Origin: Syngnathus acus
Lineage: Eukaryota; Chordata; Actinopteri; Syngnathiformes; Syngnathidae
Assembly (NCBI RefSeq): GCF_901709675.1
Contig: NC_051088.1
Span: 13,309,693-13,373,692 of the forward strand
Reading direction: 5' to 3'
Length of the DNA stretch: 64,000 bases
Made by a program: the position numbers and the translations under genes. This document shows positions 47,759-62,200 of the stretch, in pieces (positions within the stretch are counted from its first letter, which is position 1; every line of letters starts with the position of its first letter). The notes below the pieces were generated by a model, which worked only from the letters and a program-made list of their open reading frames with translations, did no database searches and was not told the origin of the DNA.

Positions 47759-49500
47759 GGGTGGGCTCCAGCGGCAGTGGGTGCCCCCTGTGTGTGGGCG
47801 TAGGCTAGCTCACATGGGCCTCACGGGAAAATGGGGGGCACAGACAGAGAGGGAGGCTGTGGCACAGCATCACTGTTAGATCACTGGCAATTTTTCAGGA
47901 TTGAAGATGCTCACCTGCCGTGGAGGACAGAGATGAGATTGGTTAAAGTCACCAGAGCAGCCAAGAAATTGTGCTAAAAAAACAAAAAAGTAAGACTATT
48001 GTTACTTAGGAACAATATGACTCAAGTAGAAGTAGAAAGTCTTTCAGCAACAAGAACTCCTTTGTTGTTTCTCATAATTGCCTCACTCAAAACTTTGCCT
48101 CCGTGTGGGTGGGGCCGTGGAGGCTTTATGTGCAGTCATTTGACCGCCTAGCTCCATTTGATTGGTGAAATGGAGTCAAATTTCAATAGTGGTTACACTG
48201 CATTGCTGAAATCGACGCGTGACATGCCCGAGGCGGAAGTTTCTCTGACAAACCAAAACAAATAAATCGCACAAGCACAAACATTTAAAGTAGTAACACA
48301 AAGTCTTAATTCACACTTTAACTCTGGATAGCCACAGGTCAGTCATTACCTGAGTGCATTGTGGTGGGAATGAAACTATCCAACTTACTCATTTCATTCA
48401 AACACTTACTCCCACATGTTGGCTAAAAATACACCTTACAGCTAATGAAGCAGATGCATTCCCTGTTGTGTTAAATACACACATGAAAGTATGAGGTACA
48501 CACAGCTGGTGTGGATTGGAATTTGGAGATGTATTCTGATATTATATTCATGTAGCACCCCCATGACACCCAGCGGCAGTTTAGAGATGTGTACTACCCC
48601 CCCGTCACCCCCCCCCCCCCCAACCCGCCACGCTCCTAACATACACCCTCCCGGCCCTTTGCTTTCACACACACACACAGACAGCAACAGACACACAAAT
48701 ACTCCCACAGTCGGCAGTGCTTGCTCCCCCAGTGACAGTCAAATCTGGTCACCACCCACCCAAAAGCTGACAGAGACGGCACCAGTTGTTGTAGATAGTG
48801 AGTATCTATCCGTGCCAACTAAATATTTGTCAAAAGAGGCGAGAACAGTGTGACTGCATGCCGGGAAATGGGAAAATGTGAGAATGTGTTTATTTGTTTA
48901 GATTTTTGTGTGTTTGACTGTGTCACAGATTTTGCAGTCTTGTTTCATTCAGTGAGAAGTGTGGGGGTGCTTCACTAATTCCCCCCGCCACCACCCCCCC
49001 AAAAACAAAAACCATCAAAATGAGCCCTTTCATTAACGTCTTGTCAACGTCTGTTCCATCCATCCCCGCAGCCAAAACGCCACGCTGCCTCTTGGCCCCA
49101 TGTTCACCCGATAACAACCTACAGTACCGTCATCTCAGCAGCCATACTGTCACCATGGCAACTGCGTCTGCTCACGCATCTTGTTGGTTGGAGAGGTGAG
49201 ATAGGGATACTCCACGGATCGGCGGGTAAACTGTTGCTCAACAAGTTAGAAGGTCCAAAAACAGATTAAGTGTTGGAGGCGAGCAAGCTGTTTATGCATC
49301 TGAGTGGAAAGCTGAAAAGTTGACAGTTTGCTGTGGGTGTGAGATACAGTGTCTCAGATGTACGTCGATACTGTGCGCCCAAAAAAATATTAACCTGTTT
49401 TATACAATAACTTCATCTTCTCTAATGTCATTTAATAATATTATAATACAATATGTAATAATATGATCTTACAGTACCTCTAAATGTAAAATATTAATTT
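47759..49500 (-). other. 5' UTR / intron of the ataxin-1-like gene
   Basis: The sequence upstream of the start codon at 47758 is GC-richer to about 47940 and probably belongs to the 5' UTR of the first coding exon. A splice-acceptor-like CTAACAG precedes it near 47877. Ataxin-1 genes have long multi-exon 5' UTRs, so much of the DNA to the window end may be intronic to this gene. Confidence 0.4.
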
Positions 49501-49514
49501 ATTCATTAATAATG

Positions 49515-49660
49515 TAATGGCGCGGGCGGCTCAGTGGTACACTGTTAGAAGTGTGCCGGTTCGATTCCACCTCCGACCCTCCCTGTGTGGAGTTTGCATG
49601 TTCTCCCCGTGCCCGTGTGGGTTTTCTCCGGACACTCCGGTTACCAAGCACCGATTACTC
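49515..49660 (+). repeat. V-SINE-like retroposon fragment
   Basis: GCGGCTCAGTGGTACACTG followed by GTGCCGGTTCGATTCCAC (tRNA-like A and B box region) and then GTGTGGAGTTTGCATGTTCT, CCCCGTG and GGGTTTTCTCCGG. This is the tRNA head plus conserved central domain of vertebrate V-SINE-type elements. A diverged minus-strand relative is at about 54780-54900. Confidence 0.75.
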
Positions 49661-50024
49661 TAGTACTTTTGAAATTTCATTTAACACAATGGCAAAATAT
49701 TGTTAACAAAAATAATTCTTTCTGACACAGATGATGATTTGCTGATGTGCCATTAATGAGCCAAACCAATTACTGCTTTGGATGAAATAATGTTTTTTTT
49801 TTTTGCCTTAAGTGTCAGTAGGCGCTACATAAGGCCAGGCTGATACTGATGCGTTGGTATTCGTACTCACCCATATATACTAAAAATCATTAACAAACAA
49901 TCATATTTATATATGTACTATATCACAACATAAATATTTGTACCGACATTTTGGAAACACCATCTAATTCAGTGTATTTTTTTATTGTTTAAAAATTTCC
50001 TGAAGGGTAGATCAAAATTAATGA

Positions 50025-50100
50025 TAAGAAAATGAAGCTTCAAATTTGCTTCATGAACCAGGTGTTGTATTTTCGACTTCTTTAGATGGCATTGCCCATC
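50025..50100 (+). repeat. Partial copy of the MITE at 42650
   Basis: ATAAGAAAATGAAGCTTCAA, ATTTGCTTCATGAACCAG and GTTGTATTTT match the left arm of the element at 42650-42864. The right arm is missing. Confidence 0.7.
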
Positions 50101-53100
50101 TCTAATTAATACTTAAGTCATCATCATTATGAAGAAATATTGATAATATTGATGGAAATATTTGGGAAACAAAAAATAAATTAATTAAATGTGTTTTACA
50201 ATTTCGATTTTTCAAAATAGGCTGCTTTGCCGAGATAACAAAATGTTTTATTGTCTCAGTCAGCTTTATGATGTGGATGATGCCTTATGACCTGGAATTC
50301 ACAGTTGTGCGTTATCAAACATTAGCTTGAATTTCTTGACCTCTTAATGAAGGTATTTCCAAATTTTGGACAGATGTCCAATTAAATATGAAAAAAGATA
50401 AAACACTACGAGATTTTAAAAATGTTAGCGAAAACGATTATAATACCTCACAAGCTAAATTGTTAAATTTAATGACGATTAACTATCCATGATTATCTTT
50501 CAAATTATTCTTTAGTGTACTTGAAGCACCCATATTTCTTAAACTAATTAATCAGCTTTTTTTCTCCAGAAATGAATATCCTTGTACTTCGTATCACCCC
50601 CATTAAAAAAAAAAAAATGTTTCCCCAAATAAACCCGCTCGAAACCTGCCAACCAGTATGAGAAAACAAAGAAGGAATATTGTGCATGTGGAGGAGTTTT
50701 CTGAGAAATGCCTTCTAAAAGAAGACTCCTACACTGTGTACACATGCATATAAGAGCTGCTCTTTCAATACAGTCATTTTGCCGTGGGAGTGTTAAACTA
50801 CATCAAACCTCAATATTCTGTACTCTTTCCCATCACACTTTTATTTCTTTGGTATACATGAGCACAATTGACTCCAAGAGGTTTTCCTTTTTAATTCATA
50901 TAAATGTAGCTTACTTGGAAGAAAAATGCTTCGCTTCAATTTGCATTCTAATCAGAGAATATCTTTAAATACGATTTAAAAGATTTGTATTTTATAGCGC
51001 CGCCACATCATCCCGCCTTTTTTGCACAAGCCGAGCTGCCTCTGCATGGCTGTCAATCAACAGTCCATTGTGAGCGCCAACTTGACGTGGGCGCAGGCAG
51101 CCGGCTGGATGGAGCTGTGACGAGAGACTGACCTTAGCGCAAGCTGAGCAGACATCCCAGTGTAGCATGCCATTCATATCCCAAACGTCCCAGAGGGTCA
51201 AGCCACTCTTCAGCTCGTTACTCTGCTACACTGCCACTTGTCAACATCTGCAGCAGCTACACACACAGCTAGCCACCCTCTGATCTCTGTGTGTGAAATG
51301 ATATAGGCGAGCCAGAAAAATCAAGGGAAATAACAGCAAGCCCTACTCGCCTCTGTTGCGTGTCGTGTGTGTGTGCGTTTGTGTGCAAGCGACTGAGGAA
51401 ATGAGTAATATCTAGCAGTGAGAAACATGTCTGCTATGCAGAGCCACACAGGCAGACCAGTTGCTGCTGCCGCCCACTCGCTTTAATCACTCTGAGGGAT
51501 CCACACACACACACGCACACGCACACACGCACGCACACACACACGCACACACACACGCACACACACACGCCATTCATCCACTTTGGAGGCCTGAGCCGAG
51601 GTTTAAACTCACAACCTTGTGATGTCATCTCATTTATTGATTTTGTAGTTTTTTTATGGATGTGCATCTTTATCACTGAGCCTGATACTATTTATATCTG
51701 ATAACAATATTCCAATGAAATCATTCACTGTAATTACGATGTTTCACAATTTAGTGTGATGCCATTCTTAATGATTCATTTCAAATAAAGTGAAATAATG
51801 CAGTATGAATAGCTTGCCTCTAAGTTTGTGTTTCACACGGTCACGTGGATTTAGGTTAGAGAAAGACTAGTGTTGAGACTTGGAAAGAAAAAGTTATAAC
51901 TATAATACAATCAATAATATGCTCGGTCGATTTGTTTTCACCCATATGATCGTATTTATATTTATCGTTTTTTTAGGGCTGGGTGATTTTTGGAGAAGCT
52001 GTAAACACTATTATTTTTGATTGATCTTGAAATCTTCAAGTTCAAAGCTTGTATTTATTCATCTACTCACATACACAACAACTTCAAAGAACAATCAGAA
52101 AACCAATTAGTAGTCATTCAATTATTAATGTACTCAAACAGTAGAAGTAATACAAAACAATGAATTAAATAAATACCTGCTGTGCACATCTTGGCCTCTA
52201 AGGGACAATGCGGAAACCCATAACTTCTACTGCTAATTCTTATTAGCTCGTCCCTTATTTTATTTTGCAACTCCTGGGATTTAAATTTGGAATCGCAGCA
52301 AAACTCGTGGCAGACATCAGTCACTCTTAACAACTAGTTGCAGAAGCGTATCTTATTCCGTATAAAGGAAATGAATCATTCGCTGGAAGGCAGCGAGACA
52401 CTGGGAAGTATAAAGTTAAGTACAACCTACACGTATTGTCATATTTTGCCTTTCTATGCTGCTGGTGACTCCAAGGAAAACTCAACATCCATAACGCATA
52501 AATGCTTTTGCTCTTTGTTTTTTATTTAAATTTGCATCCTTTGTCTTCCACCCAGTGCCTCATTTGACAAATGCATTTAGTTTGACATTAGAAACACGCA
52601 GGCTCCTGCATGACAACAGGAGTGCCGCATGGGAGCTTTCAATGATTTTCCTTTGTGACTGAGTCAAGACAAGTGCATTGGCATGGCTGCCGTGGCTTAT
52701 TACAATTAAAATAGTTGGTGACAGCGATGTAGCTTACTGAGAGCTCGAAGTCTAAAACAGTCAAGTAAGGGCAATGAAGCCAAGACTGAACCTGGATAAG
52801 CCAAAGAAGAGATCAAATATTGTGAAATCATTCTGGAGAAGGCTACATAAATTGGACGTGTTAGTTTAACACAGCAAAAATATTGATACTACATTCTTCC
52901 GATGCAACGTGCAGACGGTTCAAGTGCATTTGAACAGCGCGGAATGACAGTGGAGGAGGACTGGAAACGTCTCGGCTTTTAAGGCCACGCTGATATAGTT
53001 TCACTGTAGGGCGACAACAGTCTTGTCTGACATTTATGGTGAGCATTACCTTTATTTTTCAAAGTGATTGCTGCTTGGAGCTGTGTGGGCTGGTTTTGTG

Positions 53101-53470
53101 TCTGCTCCGCGACTTATTGTGTGGGTTTGTTTCTTTACATTTCAGCATTTTAAGGAGTGAGTCTTTTTCCTTTAACTTGGTAGGCCAAGCCTTCACTATA
53201 AAATTTAAACTTATCAAAATTCAGATAGAAGTTAGAACAAAATGTATTTATTGCGTAAGAATCGAGAAATTGTGTAATTTTATCTATTGATTAAAAAAAA
53301 ATATATTAGAATAATACTTCTGTAACAACTAATAAACTTATTATTGTTCTAATTAGTTTTGGCAAATATTTATACTTATTTTTAATATGATGCCTGTAAC
53401 ACCTTCCAATAAAGCAGCGAGAGGGGCATTTGACCATTGTGTTACATGATCTTTTCTTTTACAGACTCAA
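50101..53470. other. Non-coding DNA, no gene seen
   Basis: AT-rich sequence with a CA/CG-type microsatellite at 51500-51570. Open frames are short and without family resemblance. The segments 51000-51200 and 52560-52760 are less repetitive and could be conserved non-coding DNA, but that needs comparison with other fish. Confidence 0.35.
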
Positions 53471-53519
53471 TAAACATTGGGGAACTCACAAGGACACTAA
53501 TTGTTGATATTCTTTAGGT

Positions 53520-53805
53520 GGAATTATTTTCCATTACTACTCGATGCGCAGCTTTGGTTGCTCAACCGTATGAGGTCTTCGTTGTCATATTTTGCGCTTC
53601 ATAAGGAGCCACACATTTTCAATGGGAGGCAGGTCTGGACTGCGAGCAGGGCAGTCTGGTACTCACACTCTTTTACTACGAAGCCACGCTGTTATAACAC
53701 ATGTAGAATGTGGCTTGGCATCATCCTCCTGAAAAAAGCGGGGATGGCCCTGAAAAAGCCCATGCTTGGATATCAGCATATGTTGCTCCAAAAACATTAG
53801 TACTA
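53520..53805 (-). pseudogene. Tc1/mariner transposase remnant
   Basis: Read on the minus strand, a transposase catalytic region is visible: LFQGHPRFFQEDDAKPHST, VITAWLRSKRV, then a stop, then VPDCPARSPDLPPIENVW and LLMKRKI. The QDNAKPH and SPDLxPIENVW motifs define the Tc1/mariner DDE domain. In-frame stops make it non-functional. No terminal repeats were found. The plus-strand open frame here is a shadow. Confidence 0.8.
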
Positions 53806-55035
53806 ACCGAATGGTCAGTTACCTCTTTCCAAAAAAATTTAAAATGTGGCATATATGTATATATATTAATATATTACTCAAGGTACTTATAAAAATGCAG
53901 TTACAACTAAACAGCAATGATTAAGATGTTTTCAAACAATTGAATATCTGGCTTTTTAAAAGCTTTTGATCAACGTACAGGAGGGTATTGCCCCCACTCG
54001 GAAATGACGTATCCACTTGACGTTGCCATGAGTGATAAATGGAATTATTGGAGTGAGTCCGTGTCCTAATATATCCTAATACGTATAACACACACACACG
54101 CACCCCCCCCCCCCCCACACACACACGCACCCGTGGGGATGACAGTGTGAGTGTTAAATGGTCAAGATAAAATCATCCTATGCTGTGTAAGCATCATTTT
54201 GAACCAACAATTAAAAAGTAATTAGATTCTTCAGTTCAACTAAATAGAACACGACATGAATCAAATGACTAATCATATTTCCACTGACTGGCATCGAATT
54301 GACGCAACAATATAGTCATAGTGAAAGAGGAAGTGAGGTGCTCATTGAAGGTTCATTCCTATTTTAAATAGTGCTCGGCAAATTTATTAAATTATGACAC
54401 AATTTAAGATTTGTGCTCCAGAAATTGATCATCCAAAAAGGTTTGTCATGAGAAGCACACCAAAAGGTTATTATTTAGATACAATGCTAAAATATAATTA
54501 TTGTTGTCCCACTAAAAGGACTTTGTTGATGTTTACACAGTCACAATGCAATTAAATTCCATTTTATACAACTCCGTAGCACATTTTTCCAGCTGCACTT
54601 CAACACATTATGAACAGTTATCACACAGACAAGCTCTCACACAAGTGTTACACGTTGAATGAAGCCCAGTGATTTTCAAACGTTTTACATCAAGCACCAC
54701 CTCAAAAAGTGCATTGCTAACCATCATAACAACCCTGCACACAACACAGTCATGCCAACAGACAACTTAGAGTCTTCAATTAACTTACTAGGCATGTTTT
54801 TGGAATGTGGGAGTTTACCCATGCAAACAAGGTGAACATGCAATCTCATTTAGGCCGAAGCTCGCATTTCAACCAACGACCTCTGTGTTGTAAGGCGGTA
54901 AATGAATATTGATCAACAATGATTTCTTAAATATAAACGTACTTTTAATGAAGTCAACCCCAAAATATTGTTTGTAATAATAGGTTCTGTGCAGCACAAC
55001 TAGTCGAAATTCAATGTTCTGATTAATGTTTCGTT
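53806..55035. other. Non-coding DNA with CA/poly-C tract and SINE-like remnant
   Basis: A CA and poly-C tract lies at 54089-54131. A minus-strand V-SINE-like remnant lies at about 54780-54900. Otherwise nothing recognisable. Confidence 0.35.
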
Positions 55036-55083
55036 AGTGGAATATGAATTACATAAACAGGCAAAATCCACCTGTTTTTATTT

Positions 55084-55340
55084 ATCCACTTTTGGGGGGG
55101 CGGCCATTTCGTCTCTTGCTGTCGACTGAGAATGACATCACATTTGTTAAGGGCTCAGGTCACACCCAATCACGACTAAGCTTCAGAAAAATGAGGAGCC
55201 GTGATTGGTTGCGACTGGTGTCATTTTTAGTCGACAGCAAGTGGCAAAATGGTCGCCTCCTGAGCTGGATAAAAGCGGGTAAATTTTGCTTTTTAATTCA
55301 TATTCCACAGATGCAATGTTGATCAAAATGTCATTTTTAG
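55084..55340. repeat. Partly palindromic interspersed repeat
   Basis: The segment around CTTGCTGTCGACTGAGAATGACATCA is imperfectly inverted in GTGTCATTTTTAGTCGACAGCAAG, with CCAATCACGACTAAGC and its partner GCCGTGATTGGTTGCG between. A related, shorter copy is at 36640-36890. Confidence 0.55.
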
Positions 55341-57219
55341 AGTAGTGGGGGACATCAAACATATCGTAAAGAAAAATTGAGGTTGAATTCCTCTTTAAAT
55401 AATTGCCCCGTGACTGACCGGCAACCAGTCGAAGCAACATCTGCTCACAACGGCGCAGCCCTCCCTCCCACAGATCCGTCAATCTCCGCTTGTCTGTGAA
55501 ATTATTAGCATCGAGTAGAACTAGAGATACTGCAGATTTACGCCACGCTCCTCACAGGATTTACGCCGGTAATGAAAATAGAGCTCCAGACGTCAGCGTA
55601 TTAAAACTAAAATGAATAATTACTTAAATACGCAAAGAGGAGCAAGTTCAAAATCAGTGTTCCTGCCTGGAGCATAAAAAGCCACAGCCGACAGCAAACT
55701 GGTTGTAAACAAACTCAACTAAGGAGTACCAAGTGGGACAAAGAGGCTTTGTAGAGGTACTGCTCCAATGGAACAAATTATGCCGAACTGAATGATCCGC
55801 ACGTGCCCAAAGAGGCAGCCACTTAGACGCCGCTTTATAATCAACAGACAAGTTAACTATGGGAGATTGTTCGCTGTCGGTGGGTGCAGTGACTGAACTG
55901 TCTTTTCTGATCAGGATGGAGCAGCAATTTACATGGGACTGCACAGGCTGTAACAAAGTTGCAATAATTCAACACCAAAAGAGGTCATAATTAACATACA
56001 ATTAGAAACAACATCTCTTCAACTATTTTACACCCTGTTTGTACAAAAAAAAAAAAACCACATAAAACCCACTCACACGCAACAGCAATAATTTGGTTTG
56101 TTTTTTTTCCTCTTTCTTTGCCCCGTTGGTTTGGTATACTCGCACACACACCAACACACGAAGGCTCGCACTATGTCAAATAAGGTCAAATGAGTCACAC
56201 ACTTCAAATAACAATGATTGATGTAGAAACTATATACGGAAAGAGTGCTGAAGGTCTTGTGAAGTTTAATGTGCACATTTGTATCCAGTTATTTTAACTG
56301 AAACAAACAACTGAAACTAAAATTTTATTCTGGTTGTGTGTGGTTGTTTGGTTTGCACTTCTGTCTCACAGTTCTGAAGTTCTTGGTTTGAATCTCAGCT
56401 TTTAGATGTGCTTGGTGTTTGCCTTCCTGTGTGGAGTTGTCGCCGTGTTTTTGTTGAGCAGCTGAGCAGAGATGATGGATGGGTTTTGTATTGCTTTCTT
56501 GCTCTCCTTGTTCTATATCAGGAATCTGATCCCGTTTGAGGTCGTGTGAGGGATCTCTTGTGATGGATATCTGCTGCGGCGAAAATTTGCCGCTGAATGT
56601 AACAAAGTGGAAAAGAAAGCAGAGGGACAAGATAGAGTTGACCCATTCTTCAACAGGAAGCCCAACCCGTAACTGGCTCAACCACAATGAGGATGGACTT
56701 ATGGCTCAAGAGTTACTATAAACACATTAACACACACACACGGACACACACACGTTAATCCGCATGTGGCCAGGGACATTAGCAAGACTACTGAGTCATG
56801 CATGTCTTTGTGTTAATCTGTACACTCATTCCAGACACTTTGCTGCAAATATCAGCACTTCAATTGGCGGCAAAATAAAATTTAAATAAGCTCAAACAGA
56901 ACATGTCATTCACTTCAAAACAATTCAAAAACTTTTTTTCAGACCAATACAGTACAAGTAGTACTCGAATCTTTAGTCGCTCATATCAATACCGATACCA
57001 CTAGTATTTTTCCGCATGGAAATTTCTGCGCAAAAAATTAATGACAGATACATTTAAATAAACACCTCCATATTCACTGTAGATTTTTTTTTAAATTAAT
57101 GAAATTAATGGCAATATTCTTTTCTTAAAATTTCTAATTTTGATTTTCTTATTGTAAAATGATCATACCGGTCATCATCACCAGTACCGATGCCTCAGGT
57201 GTCGGTACATACTCATTCC

Positions 57220-57250
<31 letters not shown>

Positions 57251-58590
57251 TAATAATTATAATGATAATGATAATTTATTATTGCTGCAATGAAATCCCC
57301 AACTACCCTTACAGTCAGAATTTTTAATTGAACACGTTTCAAATATATAAAATCTAAGACTACATGATATTTGTAAAATGCCTCAGTATGATGCAATGTA
57401 CTTCTACACCACTGCATACTGCAGACCCAATGCAAAATAATCAAAGGTCTCCCGGCTCAAGTGGTCAGGGAATGTGTGTTCCGTTGCAAGTGGGGGCATT
57501 TTTGAGTGGCGCAGAGGAGAGAGTGAAGCTTGTAATGTATAGCTGGGTTAATCCCAGACAATCCTAACAGGTACTGCCTTTGGCGGGCTCAGTGAGGTTC
57601 TGGGAGGAAATCCCACCTTGTGGTGGTACGGGCTTGTAGCCCCTTGGTTATAAATAGGCCCGCGATGACTCTTTAAAGCAGGCTTTTACACAGTATCAGT
57701 TAAATATGACTCATCTAATTGCACTGGGGTCATCCAGCCTGCAGAGCTGAGAGAAAAAAAAAAAAGACAAAATGTACACCTGTGAATCCTCCACAGATTG
57801 CGTTTGTGACTGACTCTATAAATACACATGAGCAAACATAGGGTACAGGTTCTTGCAGAGGTCAACATGACGAGTATTGTGCAAACCTGTGAGGCTGACA
57901 TTTTCTTAAGTGGGTGCAACAGCTTGTCATTCACTGACATTTAAATGTCTGTCTCATTTTTGCACTTTCCACTGATTGCTCTCTTCTTTAACATAGATGT
58001 TCAACTATGAAAAGCTCAAATTGACAGGCACAGGCAAAGAAAAAAGTGCATTTAAAGACGCACCCCGTGGCATCACTTTTTTAACATCCATTTTCCGCAA
58101 ATTTTAAAAGCATGTTTTAGCAGCCCTTCTCCACTAGCTTGTGATATGACTCACAACTCCCAGGCACTGATGTGAGTAGATGAGTAGCCTACATAGGGGG
58201 AGGGGGGGTCAATTGAGATCCAGTTTGTCAGAAACAATACAAGTGTCTCTAGTGTGTGTGTGTGTGTGTGTTTCCATACCATTCCATTCATTCCATTGTC
58301 TTTTAACACTGTCCCCTGGAAAGTGTCGATCAAAGTAAGCTTGTGTTTGCTTTCTGGTTTAGCAGCAAAATGTCAGCACGCAGTAAAGCGAGCACAGTGA
58401 TGGTAACTCCACTGAGTGACCATAGCCAAGTCTCTTGTTGGAAGCTTGAGTGCCATTCACTGACAGAGAATCTGTCTAGACTGTGTGCACAGAGGCTGTC
58501 TGGAATGCCACAGTCACTGCTCATATTCATCGCCTCTGCTATAATAGACAGCCCTGAACATCAACTCAGACACATTTGTAAGTTGTTGTT
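55341..58590. other. Non-coding DNA, no gene seen
   Basis: Contains a diverged repeat with GTACCGATGCCTCAGGTGTCGGTAC-type motifs near 56950-57215, an (AAT)n run at 57220-57252 and a short TG repeat near 58252-58271. No coding exon recognised. Confidence 0.35.
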
Positions 58591-58598
58591 TTTTATAC

Positions 58599-58993
58599 CA
58601 GCGGTTCCCAACCACCGGGCCGCGGACCGGTACTGGTCCGTGGGTCATTTGGTTCCGGGCCACACAGAAAAAAAAAAAAAACATTCTTTTTATCGGCGAT
58701 CAATTAATTCAGGTCAAGACGCTCGTCCCGGTCACGTAACATGTTTCCCCAGTCGAGCCCGCAAAGCTAGCAAAAATAAGTAAGAATCCATTTTGAAAAA
58801 TCTAAAAAATTAATTAAAAAACGTAATGGTGAGTTTTATATTTTATACGGTTTGTATTTGTTTTTATGCCAGTCGTATCATTTTATTTATATATTTATTA
58901 TACATTTATTATTTATTCATATAAAGACCGATCCATGAAAGTATTGTCTGACATGTAACCGGTCCGTGGCGCAAAAAAGGTTGGGGACTGCTG
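58599..58993. mobile_element. Non-autonomous hAT element with near-perfect 8-bp target duplication
   Basis: The ends CAGCGGTTCCCAACCACCGG and AGGTTGGGGACTGCTG are inverted, in the classic CAGNGGTTCCCAACC hAT form. The flanks TTTTATAC (58591-58598) and TTTTAAAC (58994-59001) agree at seven of eight bases. GGACCGGTACTGGTCCGTGG and ACCGGTCCGTGGCGCAAAAA form subterminal repeats. No transposase. Confidence 0.85.
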
Positions 58994-59011
58994 TTTTAAA
59001 CCACTTTCACT

Positions 59012-59240
59012 AGTCAAGTCAAGTTTATTTATATAGCCCTCAATCACAAACAAATCTCATGTTCAAAAATTAACAATTATTCTCAAACATCCCCTGATCT
59101 TAAACTCCCTGAAGGGCAAGGAAAAACTAAAAAAAACCCTACTGAGGGAAAAAGGAGAAACCTTGAGAAGAGACCACAGATGGGAGGATCGCTAGAGGCT
59201 TATTATTGAACCATTTGATCACCTGTACTGATGAGCATAA
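59012..59240 (+). repeat. Common teleost interspersed repeat (retroposon-like)
   Basis: AGTCAAGTTTATTTATATAG, GGCAAGGAAAAACTAAAAAA, AACCCTACTGAGGGAAAAAG and GAGAAACCTTGAGAAGAGAC form a string I recognise from many fish genomes. The exact class is uncertain. Confidence 0.6.
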
Positions 59241-62200
59241 ACTCAAAGAGGAGAGATTGAACTGCATAAAGGTGAATAAAAAGTGTTTGTGTATGAATGT
59301 GGTATGCATATAAAAAAGGATATAAAAGAAACTGAAAAGCATTTCAAGGATATCGAAGGCAAGAGCATCTTTCATTAAGACCATGTCTCGTCTGTTCTTC
59401 TGTACAGTGACACCAATACCGTGCAATGACGTGTATGTCTGCGTTATCCGCAGATGTACAAACACTACACAAGGTTGCGGAATGAGCGCGGTGTGACCCG
59501 ACCGAGTGTAGGTGTGAGTTGTGGGTGGCGGGGCTGAAAGGTCACTGAACCCCTATTGTAGATGAGGTGCGGAGGAGGAATCAAATTTCTTGATGGCGCA
59601 CATGGGCAAGGGAGCCAAGGTCAAAGAAAAGGCAAGGACTGAGCTACATAATGCTGACTTACACAAACCTTCGCTTCAAGGATTTGTGCGATCATAGCTG
59701 CCCATCTGCGTCTTCTCTGTATCTGTAACCTTGAAGTGGTCCAGCCATTTCCAAGAAATCCTTCCATCTGGAAGACCGCTGAGTGGGGAACAGTGGCCAT
59801 GCGGCTCCCCCACCTTACTCATCAACTTCACACAGGACCACATGTGATGACCAGTGATGCCTTATTGAGCGACGCGTTACTAAAAAAAAAAACCTAAACA
59901 AGTCATCTAACCCATTACCATTTCTAAAATAGCAGTCTGATTAAAGTTACTATTGCTGAGTTGACTGCCTTAATTTATCCCCAATCTTCAATGACGATAA
60001 TTGCAATAATCATCTTCACTGCACTGTGGTTTGCCATCATCATGCAAATGAAATGTGGACCTACTTCCATAATATTTATTTATTTGTTTATTTTCATGGT
60101 AGAGAGTAGGAAACATTTATCACCAGAGTGCAGAGGGGAGCAAAATAATGCGTAAGTCTTTGATGGCCAAATAATATATACACTACATAAAAAAATATTT
60201 ATGGTTATAGTTTTATAGTTATGTTAAGTCCAGAAACATTTTTTGTATCGAAAAACAAGCTGGCTATTTATGTTCAGTGATAACCAGAATGTTTTTTTTT
60301 AAATTATAAAAACAAAATATACAAATAATAAAACAATATGAATATAATATAAAAATAGAAATATACAATGAACTCAAAAAGGCTTTCTATTATTATTATT
60401 ATTTATTAATTTAAAAAAATCACCAGGGCCCCAATAAAGTATTGGCTAAATAATTTTTATGTTAAGCAGAATTGTTGGCTTCTGCTGAAGCAACAAGGAA
60501 TCTAGCTTAGTTCCTTTTAAAATCAAGTAATCAGTAAAATAACTACATCACGTTTTTGAGCTAACAGTGGCAACAATGATGACAACACATTTCTCACTCC
60601 ATCCAACCAATAAAATGACATTTGAATTGCTTAAAATAGACTAAGTAGCATAAACAAACTCATTTTGCTATTTCAAAGCTTGAATGGATGGGTGTGACTG
60701 AGTAAAAATGAGAGGCATCATACGAACACATCAGTCAACCCGAAACGACCTTAAAGAATGAGTGAAAAACTTCAACGCCTCCACATGTACAAGCTTAACC
60801 TCCCCCCGAACAAGCGGCTGGACACATTTGCACATGTTCCTCAATGTTCTGTATCTTTTTCACCTTCTTTACTTCTCACTCATCTTCTAGGCTGCAGGAG
60901 AGCACACCATCAGAGCGGGCGACTGAGAGTGCTCGAGTAGAGTATGACTGTCAACACAAGGTGTAGTGCGTGTGCGTGTGTGTGTGTGTGGTAGGGAGGT
61001 AGGTAGGTGGAGAAGCACAGCAGGGCGTGAAGGAGCCCTGTGATAATGACAGGCCATGCATTATGTAACATGCAGATTGCATAAGGAGATGATTATTTTA
61101 AGTTCCCATATCGACAGTGTGTAAGTATTTTTGGAGGTGGGCGTACAGGCGCTGTACGCATTTCTAAGTGTATGAAATATTCCGAGATGACACTCTTCTT
61201 TTTTTAGTGTGGGTGTGAGTAAACTAGGGTGAATTTGATGTTTTTAAGAAGGAGGCGCCGATGTTTCAGATTTCTTTCTGTGATATCTACATATCAAAAC
61301 AAGTATGTGGGAATGTTGGCACACTTGCATGCAGTGCGCATAAGGGCGTCTTTTCTTTTCTTTTTTTTTTTTTTAATCTCAGGCTCCCACTTATTATCAC
61401 TTTTAGGCTTCAGAGAGCTCCACTTGAAAAGGGGCAGATTCTGCTCGTCAGATGCAAAACCTGTAGCTTTGACTTTTGAAGATGCTCCTGTTTGAGCTTG
61501 TGCTGAGAGAGCACACGCTCAGACTTTTATCACTCACTCTCGCAGTCACTTAGTCACAAGATTACGGATGGTCCACCGGGATGTGTGGTGTGGAATCACG
61601 CAAGCGAGGCCCCGGTACACTACCATCAGTGTGCCGCAGCCTCCTGCTTCATGTGTGCCTCTGCAAAAATAAACCTCTTAAAGGGCCAGCAGTCACTCAG
61701 CCCCATTTGCTTCCTAAGCAGACACACATCTAAAGAAAATAAGTATTCAGCATACGGCCTTTAACAATGGAAATCAATCTCCAGTCCCCTTTCAACGCCT
61801 CAGAAATGCTCATAATTGGACCGGGTGAATGAAGACAGCGAGGGCACTTAACTGTTGTAGGGCTTACATGAAAGAGCATGAGGAATGTCTCCATTGAACC
61901 TGTTAAACATTCCTCTCCACATAGTTCCAATAAAAGCGAATGAAATGTACAGCTAACATTCTTTTTTTGTATTGCTTCTGCTTTGTCTCCATGCACGTCA
62001 CTTCAAGTTCAATGTACTGTTTGCACACATTGCCTGAAATTTGAACTGTATGATGCACATATACATGTTGCCACAAGATCTCAAAGGTAGCGACTACACT
62101 TCCTATTTGATTTCTTTCTCCAATTACTCCTGACTGGGCGGCAAAAATTGCCCCACTCTGAACAATCTCCCGTGTACTTTCCCAGTTTAAACACACCTCC

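Noticed and set aside
53501-53800. 99-residue plus-strand protein
   Set aside because: The minus strand shows a decayed Tc1/mariner transposase; the plus frame is its shadow.
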